From positions 1 to 41,798 of the forward strand of contig QHTT01000062.1 in NCBI GenBank assembly GCA_003220935.1: DNA of 41,798 nt, read 5' to 3'. This DNA is from Gemmatimonadota bacterium. GTDB taxonomy: Bacteria; Gemmatimonadota; Gemmatimonadetes; Gemmatimonadales; GWC2-71-9. The stretch's first letter is position 1. Each line of letters opens with the position of its first letter. Below, piece after piece: positions 16,676-24,892 of the stretch. Under the pieces are notes generated by a model. That model searched no databases and had not been told where the DNA came from. It saw nothing but the letters and a program-made list of their open reading frames with translations. Position numbers and translations under genes: made by a program.

Positions 16676-17542
16676 CTACTTACGGTTGCGCAGCCCGACT
16701 TCCATGCGCAGCGAATCGCGGAACACCGTTGCGCCGGCCCCGGCGAGGTTGAGGAGCGTTGCCCCCTGGCCCCGCACGACGAGGCTGATGCGCGCCACCA
16801 GGGTGCGGGTCGCGGTCACCGCGCCGGTGGAGTCGTAGTAAGCGAACTGCAGCCCGCTCGTCCCGGTCGCCGAGTACGGCTGGAACGGGCCGGCGATCGG
16901 CTGAGTGCTGGTGCAGACCGGCACGCGGCCGGTCACGCAGTCAAAGAACCCCAGATACCACTGGTTGTCCGTGTCCTTGTAGATGCGGTAGCGCACCCGC
17001 CGGAAGAACCGCATCGCCGCGCCCACGGGGATGACGGCGGGTGCCGCGGACACAAAGGTGAACTGGTAGCTCGGATTGGCGGCCGAGATGTCCCCCGCCT
17101 GCGTCAGTCCCGTCGCGACCGGGCAGCCGTTGGCGACGTTTGTGGTTACCAGAGTCACGTTCGTGATCTGGGACAGCGACCAGACGTCGTCGGCAACCAG
17201 TAAGGTCCCCTGGTCGTTGTAGACGGCGAGTGAATCACCGGCCGCCGGCGGCCTGGTCCAGTTCGTCATCGCTGCCCCTGAGGCGAGGACCCGCGGGACG
17301 GTCGAGAGCTTCCCGCCTGTGTTCACGCACACGATCGAGCTGCCGAACACGGAGCGAAACTCCAGCGACGAGTCGTGCTGCCGTGTCTGGATCAGCTCGG
17401 TCGTGCTGTTGTAGAAGCGCTGCTGGCGCAGCAGCAGCTTGACGATGGCGCCCGCCACGAAGCTCACGAGCACCAGCGTGATGACGAGCTCGACGAGCGT
17501 GAAGCCGGCCCGGCCGACCGGGGTTGGGTTCGCGCTCAGCAT
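16676..17542 (-). CDS. PilW-like minor pseudopilin
   Basis: A 288-residue prepilin starting at ATG 17542. The leader reads NPTPVGRAG followed by FTLVELVITLVLVSFVAGAI, the classic class III prepilin cleavage site (Gly before Phe, Glu at +5) and hydrophobic helix. The C-terminal domain contains RRVRYRIYKDTDNQWYLGFFDCV and a final TATRTLVARISLVVRGQ block of the kind seen in PilW proteins. Longer frames upstream are antisense-like sequence. The start overlaps the stop of the PilV-like gene by seven bases. Function: minor pilin of a type IV pilus or secretion pseudopilus, cleaved by PilD-type peptidase and placed in the inner membrane before assembly. Confidence 0.85.
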   Translation of the reverse strand: MLSANPTPVGRAGFTLVELVITLVLVSFVAGAIVKLLLRQQRFYNSTTELIQTRQHDSSLEFRSVFGSSIVCVNTGGKLSTVPRVLASGAAMTNWTRPPAAGDSLAVYNDQGTLLVADDVWSLSQITNVTLVTTNVANGCPVATGLTQAGDISAANPSYQFTFVSAAPAVIPVGAAMRFFRRVRYRIYKDTDNQWYLGFFDCVTGRVPVCTSTQPIAGPFQPYSATGTSGLQFAYYDSTGAVTATRTLVARISLVVRGQGATLLNLAGAGATVFRDSLRMEVGLRNRK

Positions 17543-17877
17543 GGCAGGAAGCTCCGGAATGTTTCGGTCCGCTGGCGATGGCTGCTCAGGAAGGTGACGT
17601 TCACCGTTACGTCGTCGGCGCGGGCCAGGCGGTTGAGCGTCCATGCCTCCGAGATGCCGCGGCTCACGGCCGACCCGCCGGCGCGGCTGACGCACGGGGT
17701 GGCGCGGACCCGCTCGAAGCGGGATTCCGCCACGCTTGCCGCGATGGTGCGCGACTGGGTGCTCGTGAGCGTGGACATGATCACCGACGCCGTCCCCGCC
17801 ATGGCCAGCAGGCCGACGCTGAAGATCATGACTGCGACCAGGAGCTCGACGATGGTGTAGCCAGATTCCCGGCTCAT
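17536..17877 (-). CDS. PilV-like minor pseudopilin
   Basis: A 113-residue prepilin starting MSRESGYTIVELLVAVMIFSV, with Gly-Tyr cleavage site, Glu at +5 and a hydrophobic helix containing GLLAMAG, typical of PilV/GspI proteins. A short globular region with two Cys (TPCVS and the terminal LPC), which could form a disulfide, completes it. The start ATG overlaps the stop of the FimT/GspH-like gene as ATGA and its stop overlaps the PilW-like start, so the four genes are translated as a coupled set. Confidence 0.85.
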   Translation of the reverse strand: MSRESGYTIVELLVAVMIFSVGLLAMAGTASVIMSTLTSTQSRTIAASVAESRFERVRATPCVSRAGGSAVSRGISEAWTLNRLARADDVTVNVTFLSSHRQRTETFRSFLPC

Positions 17878-18350
17878 GGGCAACTCCGCGTGGTGATGCG
17901 ACCGAGGCCAGTCACGCACAGCGTATCGGCGACGGCCCCGATCTTGACGATGAGCTTCGGGGTTTGCGTCACGTTGGCGACGAACCCGCGAGGGTCGAAC
18001 TGGATCGTGTCCTTGGGGCTCGCCGTCAACGTGGCGCCGTAGCGTTGCGCCATGTCGATCGAGGTGCGGAGCTGGACGGGCGTGCCCGAGGAGTCGACCA
18101 GGATCTTCAGGACGTTGCCGCTCCGCACCAGCCACGCCGTCCGGCTCTGCTGGATTGCGATGGTGCGGGCCCGAAACAGATAGGCCGTCACTTCGCGGCT
18201 ACCCGAGCGCCGCGAGCTCGCCACCCAGGTCCCGCGCACCGACTTGACCATGATCGACAGCATGATCCCCAGGACGACGAACACGATCATCATTTCGATG
18301 AACGTGAACCCGGCGGCCTGAGACCGACGCGACAGCGTGGGACTGAGCAC
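17874..18350 (-). CDS. FimT/GspH-like minor pseudopilin
   Basis: A 158-residue prepilin read from GTG 18350, chosen because GAGGAGGGAG lies just upstream and because the sigma-54 promoter at 18394-18408 places the transcript start downstream of the longer alternative (18404). The leader SRRSQAAG is followed by FTFIEMMIVFVVLGIMLSIM, a clear prepilin cleavage site and helix with Glu at +5. The globular domain (AYLFRARTIAIQQSRTAWLVRSGNVLKILVD) matches the GspH/FimT fold. It opens the minor pilin operon. Confidence 0.85.
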   Translation of the reverse strand: MLSPTLSRRSQAAGFTFIEMMIVFVVLGIMLSIMVKSVRGTWVASSRRSGSREVTAYLFRARTIAIQQSRTAWLVRSGNVLKILVDSSGTPVQLRTSIDMAQRYGATLTASPKDTIQFDPRGFVANVTQTPKLIVKIGAVADTLCVTGLGRITTRSCP

Positions 18351-18393
18351 GGACTCCCTCCTCGCAACGTTTAGAACGACGGCCGTTGACCAA

Positions 18394-18408
18394 GCAAGGC
18401 GCATACCA
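18394..18408 (-). promoter_or_regulatory. Sigma-54 promoter of the minor pilin operon
   Basis: The minus strand reads TGGTATGCGCCTTGC followed by TT, matching TGG-Y-A-Y-N5-TTGC with GG and GC 12 bases apart. The predicted transcript start (about 18382) leaves a leader of some 32 bases to the GTG with its strong ribosome site. Sigma-54 control of pilin genes through PilR-type activators is well established in other bacteria. Confidence 0.6.
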
Positions 18409-18685
18409 CACCAAGGACTGCCTCAGCAACGAGACCGTTCAGCTTCTGAACAGCGTCAATCTCCCATACATCGGGCAAGGTGCAACAACCGCTCATGGTA
18501 TAGCATATAGATGCTATATAGCGTCCAGTTGTAACATCAGACAAAGCCGGTGTCGGAATTCCGCACACTCGGCACGCCGTGGTGCGCACCGTCACACACC
18601 GCCGGTGACCGCTGCAGGATGTTGATGAGAACTTTTGTGACGCAGGTGCGACAGGACGCGTGACTTGAGGCGCCTGCGCGGATCG
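18409..18685. promoter_or_regulatory. AT-rich regulatory region with inverted repeats
   Basis: This gene-free stretch is locally AT-rich against a GC-rich background. TATAGCAT and ATGCTATA at 18499-18506 and 18511-18518 form a perfect inverted repeat with a four-base spacer, overlapping the palindrome GCTATATAGC (18513-18522). It lies about 100 bases upstream of the sigma-54 -24 element, the usual distance for an enhancer site. Short ORFs here have no recognisable features. Confidence 0.55.
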
Positions 18686-21043
18686 CTAGCGATCGATCGC
18701 TGGTACGGGAAGCAGGCCGGCGTGCTTGGGTATCGGCAGCCGCGCGCCCGGTCGGACGCTGGTCCAGATCTCCCAGTTCAGCAGCGCCTCGTCTGCCGCA
18801 TCCGCTTCCGCGAGATCGCGGGCGGGAATGCGCGAGCGAAAGGCGCGCGGGTTGAGCTGGTCGAGTGGCCAGGTATTCGGTAGGGCTGTGAACGGCGTCG
18901 AGTCTAAACGTCTCGCGAACGCGTTCCACAACGGCGTGGCACCAGCGTCGTACTGGCTGAGCGGCGCCAGGCCGAGGATCAGCTCGATCGAGCGGAGCAC
19001 CGAGCTGGTCGTATAGAGCGTACTGTCCACCACCCCGCTGCGGGCGTAGGGGGACGCGACGAGCAGCACGGAGCGGTGGGCGTCGACGTGGTCGGGGCCG
19101 TCCTGCGCGTCGTCCTCGAGTACGAACAGGGCGAGCGAGGGCCAGGCTGCGGAGTGAGTCAGGCGCTCGACGATCTGGCCCAGCGCGAGGTCGTTGTCGG
19201 CGACCATGGCGCGGGGCGTCGGCTGGCTCGCCACCCGGCCCTGGGTATGATCGCGCGGCAGCCAGAGAATGACGAGATCGGGAAACCGCTCCTGCCGGTC
19301 CCAGCTGGCGACGGAATCGGCGAACAGGCGCGCCCGGGTCGTGTCTGCGACGGCGAGGATGAAGCCGGGGTACTCGGGGACGGTGATCTGCTTGAGCCCC
19401 GGGAAATTGGTCCGCACGCGGCGCGGCGGCGTAGAATCCTCGTCGTCGGACTCGGTCATCTCGCCGAAGTTGACGACCCAGAGCCCCTTGCGCTGCGCCG
19501 CGTCCCACAGGTAGGCGTCGTGCGGATTGGCCAGATCCTCACCGCTCGTCAGATCCCACTTGCGCCGGTTGGAGTAGATCTGGGGCCACGTCTTTTCGTT
19601 GTAGTCGCCGGCGAAGGCGCGGTCGCTCCACTCGTGCCCGTCGGCCGACACCTCGCCATCCACGTAGAAGTTGTCGAACAGCACCCAGCGGCGCGCGATG
19701 GCATGCGCGTTCGGCGTTACGGAGTCGTTGAAGATGGCGAGGCTCGGATCGCCGTTCCCCTGCGGCAGGTCGCCGAACACCTGGTCGTACGTCCGGTTCT
19801 CGCGAATGATGTAGACGACGTGCCTCACCTGCGTCGGACGGTCGGACGGTCGGACGGTCGGACGGAGACCCGGGTTCGAGTACGGGCTGAGCGCGTAGGC
19901 TTCGCGCGTGTAGCGGGCGAGGGTCGCGGCGTCCGGAACGGGGACCATGGACACCGAGCCCGTGATCACGTTTCTGATGGACTTGCCGTCGGGATTCGCG
20001 CCCGAGCCCGACCCCTTGCCGTTCGCGACGTACAGGGTCCGACCGTCGGGCGAAACGGCGAGCGCGGTCGGGTACCATCCGACCGGAATGAGCCCCGCGA
20101 CGCGCATGTGCCTCGCATCGAGCCGCACGACCGCGACGGCGTTGTTTCCCGCCATCGCGACGAACAGCGTCTTGCCGTCGGGCGAGAGCGCGAGCGCATT
20201 GGGGTCGCTCCCGAGCGGCGCGTGCAGGTCGAGCGCAACGGTGAGCTGCTCCACCACCGCTCCTCGTGCGAGATCGATCCGCGCGACGCCGTTCGCGCCC
20301 GCCAGCGCCACGAAGAGGTCATGACCACGGAGCGCCAGGGCGGACGGATGGGGACCGACGAAGATGGACCGGCGGACCGGCGGGCTGGCCGACAGGTCGA
20401 TCACGCTCACCGTCGAGTCGCCCCAGTCACTCACGTAGAGGTGCGCGGAGTCCGCCACGACGGTGTAGGGCCGGTGGCCGATCGCGACGGCGCCGCGCCG
20501 GGCGAGCGTGGCGGCGTCGATCAGGTACACCGAATCGCTCAGGTTCCCGATGATCGCCACGAGTCCTCGAGCGGGGACTACCGCGAGCCCTGCCGCGAAC
20601 ACTTTGGCGCTGGTGTCGGCGAGCGTGACGGTGTCGGTCGTCCACCCCGCGCCCCCCAGCCAGGCCAGCCGGTAGACCCGATTGGTCCCGGCACCGCTCG
20701 CCCACACCGTGTCGCGCCAGTCGCGACCCGAGCGCGCGAGCCCGAGCCACGCCGCCTTGAGGGGGTACCGCCACGTGATGCCGCCGCCGACCGGATCGAT
20801 CCGCATGAGACCGTTCTCGCCGTACCCGTTGTTGGTGACGAGGAGCGAGCCGTCAGAGAGCGTTATGAGGTTGAGCGGCAGCGTGCCGACGGCGACTTGG
20901 CGGCCCGCCGGACGGATCCGCCACCCGGAGGGGAGCACGGTCGTACCATCGGGCTGCGGGCCGGGCATCACCCGGGTGACGACGAAGGCGAGGCCCGCGA
21001 GGGCGGGCAAGGCGAGCAGGGCGAGCAGGGCGCGTCTGAGCAT
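18686..21043 (-). CDS. Beta-propeller protein with C-terminal phosphoesterase domain
   Basis: A 785-residue exported protein; the start MLRRALLALLALPALAGLAF gives a signal peptide or anchor (an upstream in-frame ATG at 21067 is possible). Residues about 40-340 are YVTN/YncE-type propeller repeats (ALSPDGKTLFVAMAGNNAVAVV, AVSPDGRTLYVANGKG). Residues about 400-750 are a phosphoesterase of the phospholipase C/acid phosphatase type: VVYIIRENRTYDQVFGDLPQGNG, FYVDGEVSADGHEWSD, DLVILWLPRDHT and FVLEDDAQDGPDHVDAHRS are the metal-site segments. Propeller/phosphoesterase fusions are common as hypothetical secreted proteins; the substrate is unknown. Four exact copies of an eight-base unit code for PTVRPSDRPT between the two domains. 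The gene points away from the pilin operon's promoter region. Confidence 0.82.
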   Translation of the reverse strand: MLRRALLALLALPALAGLAFVVTRVMPGPQPDGTTVLPSGWRIRPAGRQVAVGTLPLNLITLSDGSLLVTNNGYGENGLMRIDPVGGGITWRYPLKAAWLGLARSGRDWRDTVWASGAGTNRVYRLAWLGGAGWTTDTVTLADTSAKVFAAGLAVVPARGLVAIIGNLSDSVYLIDAATLARRGAVAIGHRPYTVVADSAHLYVSDWGDSTVSVIDLSASPPVRRSIFVGPHPSALALRGHDLFVALAGANGVARIDLARGAVVEQLTVALDLHAPLGSDPNALALSPDGKTLFVAMAGNNAVAVVRLDARHMRVAGLIPVGWYPTALAVSPDGRTLYVANGKGSGSGANPDGKSIRNVITGSVSMVPVPDAATLARYTREAYALSPYSNPGLRPTVRPSDRPTQVRHVVYIIRENRTYDQVFGDLPQGNGDPSLAIFNDSVTPNAHAIARRWVLFDNFYVDGEVSADGHEWSDRAFAGDYNEKTWPQIYSNRRKWDLTSGEDLANPHDAYLWDAAQRKGLWVVNFGEMTESDDEDSTPPRRVRTNFPGLKQITVPEYPGFILAVADTTRARLFADSVASWDRQERFPDLVILWLPRDHTQGRVASQPTPRAMVADNDLALGQIVERLTHSAAWPSLALFVLEDDAQDGPDHVDAHRSVLLVASPYARSGVVDSTLYTTSSVLRSIELILGLAPLSQYDAGATPLWNAFARRLDSTPFTALPNTWPLDQLNPRAFRSRIPARDLAEADAADEALLNWEIWTSVRPGARLPIPKHAGLLPVPAIDR
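19833..19864. repeat. Four perfect copies of an 8-bp unit inside the phosphoesterase gene
   Basis: GTCGGACG occurs four times in tandem and codes on the minus strand for a Pro/Arg/Ser linker just before the phosphoesterase domain. Gain or loss of one copy shifts the frame and would cut off the catalytic domain. Confidence 0.9.
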
Positions 21044-21103
21044 GGGGCGGAATATGGCCGCTCCCATGAGTTGCGGCAGCCCCCTCGCCCAACGGCGCCG
21101 CTG

Positions 21104-21331
21104 TCAGCTGGCCGCGCCGCTCGTCTTCGAGGCCACCCAGTCGAGCAACATCAGGCACGGTACGACAAACGGGAAAATGCCGTACGCGGTGTCGCTCACC
21201 GAATGGGAGTGGCGGTCGACGGCGAGGAAGACCTGAGCGCAGAAGATCGCCGCCAAAAGCACGAGTCCGCATCCCTGCCATGAGACGGGGCGGTGCACCC
21301 AGCCCCACGCGACAAACCAGCGACGCGACAT
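21104..21331 (-). CDS. Small two-helix membrane protein of unknown function
   Basis: A 75-residue protein starting MSRRWFVAWGWVHRPVSWQG, chosen at ATG 21331 because GAGGA lies four bases upstream; the frame is open to 21418 but without a ribosome site. Two hydrophobic segments follow (GLVLLAAIFCAQVFLAV and YGIFPFVVPCLMLLDWVA) separated by a short polar loop with DRHSHSVSD. I do not recognise a family with a known role. It lies between the phosphoesterase gene (same strand) and the divergent GH38 gene, and the AT-rich stretch 21340-21390 probably holds promoters for both directions. Confidence 0.6.
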   Translation of the reverse strand: MSRRWFVAWGWVHRPVSWQGCGLVLLAAIFCAQVFLAVDRHSHSVSDTAYGIFPFVVPCLMLLDWVASKTSGAAS

Positions 21332-21417
21332 GAGTTCCTCACTTAGTCCGTATCTAAAAGTACTTTGTAATGCAGAGTATAGCAAGGGAGTCGCAGGCCC
21401 CTTAGGCTTACCCGCCA

Positions 21418-24171
21418 ATGAGCGGGCTCATCTTTCATCTCATCCCGCACACCCACTGGGACCGCGAGTGGTATCTGCCGCGCGCCGCGTTTCAGGCGCG
21501 GCTCGTCCCCGCGCTGGATGACTTGCTCGAGCGGCTGCAGGCGGACCCGAGCTACCGCAGCTTCCTGCTCGATGGCCAGACCGTACTCGTCGCCGACTAC
21601 CTGAGCGCGCGCCCGGAGCAGGAGGCCGAGATCAGGACCCTCGTCAAGTCGGGGCGCTTGCAGATCGGTCCGTGGTACGTGCTCGCCGATGAGCTCATCC
21701 CCTCGGGCGAAGCGCTGGTGCGCAACCTGCTGCTCGGCGCGGCGGATGCCGAGCGGCTCGGCGGCCGGCTCGACGTGCTGTATTCGCCGGATGCGTTCGG
21801 TCATCCAGCGGTGTGGCCCACCCTGGCCCGCGAGTTCGGCATCCGGGCGGGTGTGGTGTGGCGGGGCTTGGGAGGGGAGCCGGGACAGGAGCGCGACCTG
21901 TACCGCTGGCGCGGCCCCGACGGGCGGGACGCCCTGGTGTGGCACCTCCCGCCGGCGGGGTACGAGATCGGAGCGGCGCTCCCCGCTGACGGCGACCGGC
22001 TGCCCGCGGCGTGGGGCGCGGTGCGAGCCGGGCTCGTCGGGCGCGCGGCCGGGAAGCACATTCCCGTGTTCGTCGGCGCGGATCACCACGCCGCCCACCC
22101 CGACGTGTCGCGCCTGCGCGACCTGCTCGCCGAGGTCGAGCCGCAGAGCGCGTTCCGGGTCTCGCGGCTCGATGAGTTCTTTCAGACGGCAGCCGACGGC
22201 GCCAAGCCGGCGCCCCTGGCGGGCGAGCTGCGTTGGTCGTACCGCTATGCCTGGACACTCCAGGGCGTGCACGCGACCCGGGCGCCGCTCAAGCGTCGCT
22301 GCTCGGCGGCCGAGCTGTTCCTGGAGCGATGCGCGGAGCCACTCGCCGCATTCGCCCGCCGTGCCGGGGGAGGGACGGGAGCGGGGCGAGACCGGCGCCC
22401 GCTGCTCGAGCTCGCGTGGCGCACCCTCGTCCGCTGTCAGTTCCACGACGCCATCGCCGGATGCGCGAGCGACGACGTAGCGCGGGCGGTCGACGCCCGG
22501 CTCACGAACGTGGAAGCCCTCGCGCGCGAGGTGTTGCGCGGCAGCGTGCTCGACCTCGTGCGCCACGATCCCGATGCAGTGCGTGATCGGGCGACCGACC
22601 CCCAGCACGCGCTCGTGCTCTGGAACCCCGCCGCCCGGCTGCGGGGTGGCGTAGTGGTGGCCGACGTCACGCTGTTTCGGCGCGACGTGCCCGTGGGACC
22701 GCCGTCGGGGCGCGCGCCGCGCCACGCCCAGGGATACCGCCCCTTTGCCTTGGCTGGGCCGGACGGCGGGCCGATCCCCATGCAGCTGCTCGACCGGCGG
22801 CCCGGGCAGGAGCGGCTCGACGCCGCTCGACACTACCCGGATCAGGACGAGGTCGACTGGGTACGCGTGGCCTTGCGGGCGCCGAGCGTGGCGGGGCTGG
22901 GCTTTGACGCCTTCGGGTTGACGTTCGATCGCCCCGGGCTTACGACCGGGAGCCCCGGGCTGACGCCGGGGAGCCCCGGGCTGACGCCCGGGGCTATAGG
23001 CGGCTCGGGCGCGAGGGTGAAAGGGCGATCGCTGGCCAATCATTGGATCGAGGCCACGCTCGAACCGACGGGCGCGCTGGCGCTGCACGACCGGCGCACG
23101 GGCGAGCGGTTCTTCGACGTGCTGCGCTTGGAGGACGGCGGCGACGCGGGCGACACCTACACGTACTGTCCGCCGGCACGGGATCGCATCGTGCGCGCCG
23201 CGGGGCCGATCCGGGTTCGTAGACTGGCGGCGGGGCCGCTGGTCGCAGCGCTGGAAGCGACTTTCGGGATGCGCGCCGGGAACGGCGTCACGCGGAGACG
23301 TCGCGCAAACAGCGTAACGCAAAGTCGTCCCGGGCACGTCGACGTTCGGCTCGTTGTGATGCTGCACGCCGACAGCCCAGCCGTGCGTTGCATCCTCGAC
23401 ATCGACAACCAGGCGACCTGGCATCGGCTGCGGGCGCGGGTGCCGACAGATCTGACCGGCGTTGCCGCCGTCGCGGGCGCGCCGTTCGGATCGGTCGCAC
23501 GCCCCGCCGTGAGCGTGCGTCCGGCCGACTATCCGCTCGAGACGCCGGTCGCCACCGCACCGGCGCACCGCTTCGTCGCGGCGGCGGACGGGCGACGCGG
23601 GCTGGCGCTGCTCGCGCCCGGGTTCTTCGAGTACGAGTGGACGTCGCGCGGGGACCTCATCATGACGCTGCTGCGGGCGGTGGGCGAGCTGTCACGGGGG
23701 GACCTGCCGACGCGCCCGGGGCACGCCGGGTGGCCCACCGCCACGCCGCTGGCGCAGTGCCTCGGCCCGTGCCGCGTCGAGCTCGCGCTCGCCCCCGTGC
23801 CGCAGGCCGAGGTCGAGCGCGGCGATGTCATCCCGTCGCTGTGGGAGGACGTCTTTCTTCCGGTGCGTGGCTTCTGGCTGCGCGACGCGGCGGAGCTGGC
23901 GCCCCCGTCCATCGACATCGCGCTCGAGGGGGCCGGGCTTGTAGTCTCGGCGGTGAAGCCTGCGCAGCAGGGCTCGCCGCTCGTGCTGCGCTGCTACAAC
24001 GCGACAGGCCGCCAGGCGCCGGGCGCGTGGCGGTTCGGAGAGGGTGTCAAGAGCGCCCACCGCGTGCGGGCCGACGAGCGCGAGTCCACGGCGCTGGTGC
24101 TCGAGGGACGGGGGAAAACCGTCAGGTTCGTGGCGGAGCCCTACGAGATCGTGACGATCCTGGTGACGTGA
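21418..24171 (+). CDS. GH38-family alpha-mannosidase
   Basis: A 917-residue glycoside hydrolase family 38 enzyme. Near the N-terminus HTHWDREWYLPR carries the zinc-binding HxHWD motif; LDVLYSPDAFGHPAVWPTLAREFGI near residue 125 contains the second metal/nucleophile-region Asp, and LLELAWRTLVRCQFHDAIAGC near 345 has the FHD metal site. These are the standard GH38 motifs for release of alpha-linked mannose by a retaining mechanism. No signal peptide is seen, so it is probably cytoplasmic and acts on imported oligosaccharides. Three tandem 21-bp units give a Pro/Gly-rich loop near residues 505-526, and GVTRRRRANSVTQS near 620 also looks like inserted repeat. The start lacks a Shine-Dalgarno; TAGGCT lies nine bases upstream of ATG. 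It heads a glycan-use gene group. Confidence 0.87.
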   Translation: MSGLIFHLIPHTHWDREWYLPRAAFQARLVPALDDLLERLQADPSYRSFLLDGQTVLVADYLSARPEQEAEIRTLVKSGRLQIGPWYVLADELIPSGEALVRNLLLGAADAERLGGRLDVLYSPDAFGHPAVWPTLAREFGIRAGVVWRGLGGEPGQERDLYRWRGPDGRDALVWHLPPAGYEIGAALPADGDRLPAAWGAVRAGLVGRAAGKHIPVFVGADHHAAHPDVSRLRDLLAEVEPQSAFRVSRLDEFFQTAADGAKPAPLAGELRWSYRYAWTLQGVHATRAPLKRRCSAAELFLERCAEPLAAFARRAGGGTGAGRDRRPLLELAWRTLVRCQFHDAIAGCASDDVARAVDARLTNVEALAREVLRGSVLDLVRHDPDAVRDRATDPQHALVLWNPAARLRGGVVVADVTLFRRDVPVGPPSGRAPRHAQGYRPFALAGPDGGPIPMQLLDRRPGQERLDAARHYPDQDEVDWVRVALRAPSVAGLGFDAFGLTFDRPGLTTGSPGLTPGSPGLTPGAIGGSGARVKGRSLANHWIEATLEPTGALALHDRRTGERFFDVLRLEDGGDAGDTYTYCPPARDRIVRAAGPIRVRRLAAGPLVAALEATFGMRAGNGVTRRRRANSVTQSRPGHVDVRLVVMLHADSPAVRCILDIDNQATWHRLRARVPTDLTGVAAVAGAPFGSVARPAVSVRPADYPLETPVATAPAHRFVAAADGRRGLALLAPGFFEYEWTSRGDLIMTLLRAVGELSRGDLPTRPGHAGWPTATPLAQCLGPCRVELALAPVPQAEVERGDVIPSLWEDVFLPVRGFWLRDAAELAPPSIDIALEGAGLVVSAVKPAQQGSPLVLRCYNATGRQAPGAWRFGEGVKSAHRVRADERESTALVLEGRGKTVRFVAEPYEIVTILVT
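22931..22994. repeat. Three tandem 21-bp palindromic units inside the GH38 gene
   Basis: Three units beginning GCCCCGGGCT follow each other in frame and code for PGLTTGS, PGLTPGS and PGLTPGA. The last one, GCCCCGGGC-TGAC-GCCCGGGGC, is a perfect 9-bp inverted repeat. The intergenic hairpin at 37874-37892 (CCCGGGC-TATCA-GCCCGGG) is of the same type. Confidence 0.85.
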
Positions 24172-24173
24172 GA

Positions 24174-24203
24174 GGCGATTGCGGATTGCGGAATGCGGAA
24201 TGG
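24174..24203. repeat. GCGGAATGCGGAAT-type repeat arm
   Basis: The gap between the GH38 and hydrolase genes contains iterations of a seven-base unit of the form GCGGAAT/GCGGATT. The same unit forms the arms of the elements at 30188-30337 and 31888-31992. Only one arm is visible here. Confidence 0.5.
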
Positions 24204-24222
24204 AAAGGAGCGTCGGGGGCGG

Positions 24223-24891
24223 ATGCACGAGCATCACCTGTCGGTGAGCCGCACGGCCCGCTACTTCACCCTCGGGGAACGCTCGGCGGCGGTGGCGGAA
24301 GTCTGGTTCGCGTGTCACGGGTACGGACAGCTGGCGGCGCGCTTCCTGGAAAAGCTGCGGGTGCTCGACGACGGAACGCGCTATCTCGTGGCTCCGGAAG
24401 GGCTGTCGCGGTTCTACTTGAGCGAGAGCCCGACCGAGCGGCGAGTCGGTGCGAGCTGGATGACGCGCGAGGATCGCCTCGCCGAAATCGCCGACTACGT
24501 CCAATACCTCGACGCGGTGTACCAGGAGGTGTTTGGCTTGCTCGATCGCTCGCAAGTGACCGTGCACGCGCTGGGGTTCTCACAAGGTGTGGCTACCGCC
24601 AGTCGTTGGACGGCGATGGGCAAGGCCAGAGTCGATCGTCTCATGCTATGGGGTGGCGAGTTTCCGCCTGATTTGGATCTCACGCTCCCGACGATCGTGG
24701 ATCGGCTGCGGGCCGCTCGGCTGTCGCTCGTGTACGGGCGGGCCGATCAGCTCATCACGGAGAAGGTGATCAGGCAGATCGCCGATCGGCTCCGGGCCCA
24801 CGCTATTCCGTATCGGGAAATCCCGTTTGACGGTGGGCACGAGCTGAACGATGGTGTACTCAAAGGTCTAGGTGGTGAGACGGCGAGTTAA
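24223..24891 (+). CDS. Alpha/beta-hydrolase (phospholipase/carboxylesterase-like)
   Basis: A 222-residue serine hydrolase, read from ATG 24223; an upstream in-frame ATG at 24193 lies in the repeat arm. The fold elements are EVWFACHGYGQLAARF (oxyanion loop), HALGFSQGVATASRW with the nucleophile Ser of GFSQG near residue 119, LSLVYGRADQLIT with the acid Asp near 172, and PFDGGHELND with the His near 205. This is the layout of small carboxylesterase/phospholipase proteins (YpfH-like). No signal peptide is present. It follows the GH38 gene on the same strand after 51 bases and may remove ester groups from the imported glycan; that role is inferred from position only. Confidence 0.8.
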   Translation: MHEHHLSVSRTARYFTLGERSAAVAEVWFACHGYGQLAARFLEKLRVLDDGTRYLVAPEGLSRFYLSESPTERRVGASWMTREDRLAEIADYVQYLDAVYQEVFGLLDRSQVTVHALGFSQGVATASRWTAMGKARVDRLMLWGGEFPPDLDLTLPTIVDRLRAARLSLVYGRADQLITEKVIRQIADRLRAHAIPYREIPFDGGHELNDGVLKGLGGETAS

Positions 24892-24892
24892 C

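Noticed and set aside
18371-18595. 74-codon minus-strand ORF upstream of the pilin operon
   Set aside because: It overlaps the sigma-54 promoter and the AT-rich inverted repeat and has no ribosome site or family features.
19076-21283. Long open frame opposite the phosphoesterase gene (over 700 codons)
   Set aside because: Arg/Gly/Pro-rich composition with no domain; an antisense shadow, as expected in GC-rich DNA.
21343-23568. Long open frame opposite the GH38 gene
   Set aside because: No recognisable motifs; the plus strand has all GH38 metal sites in one frame.
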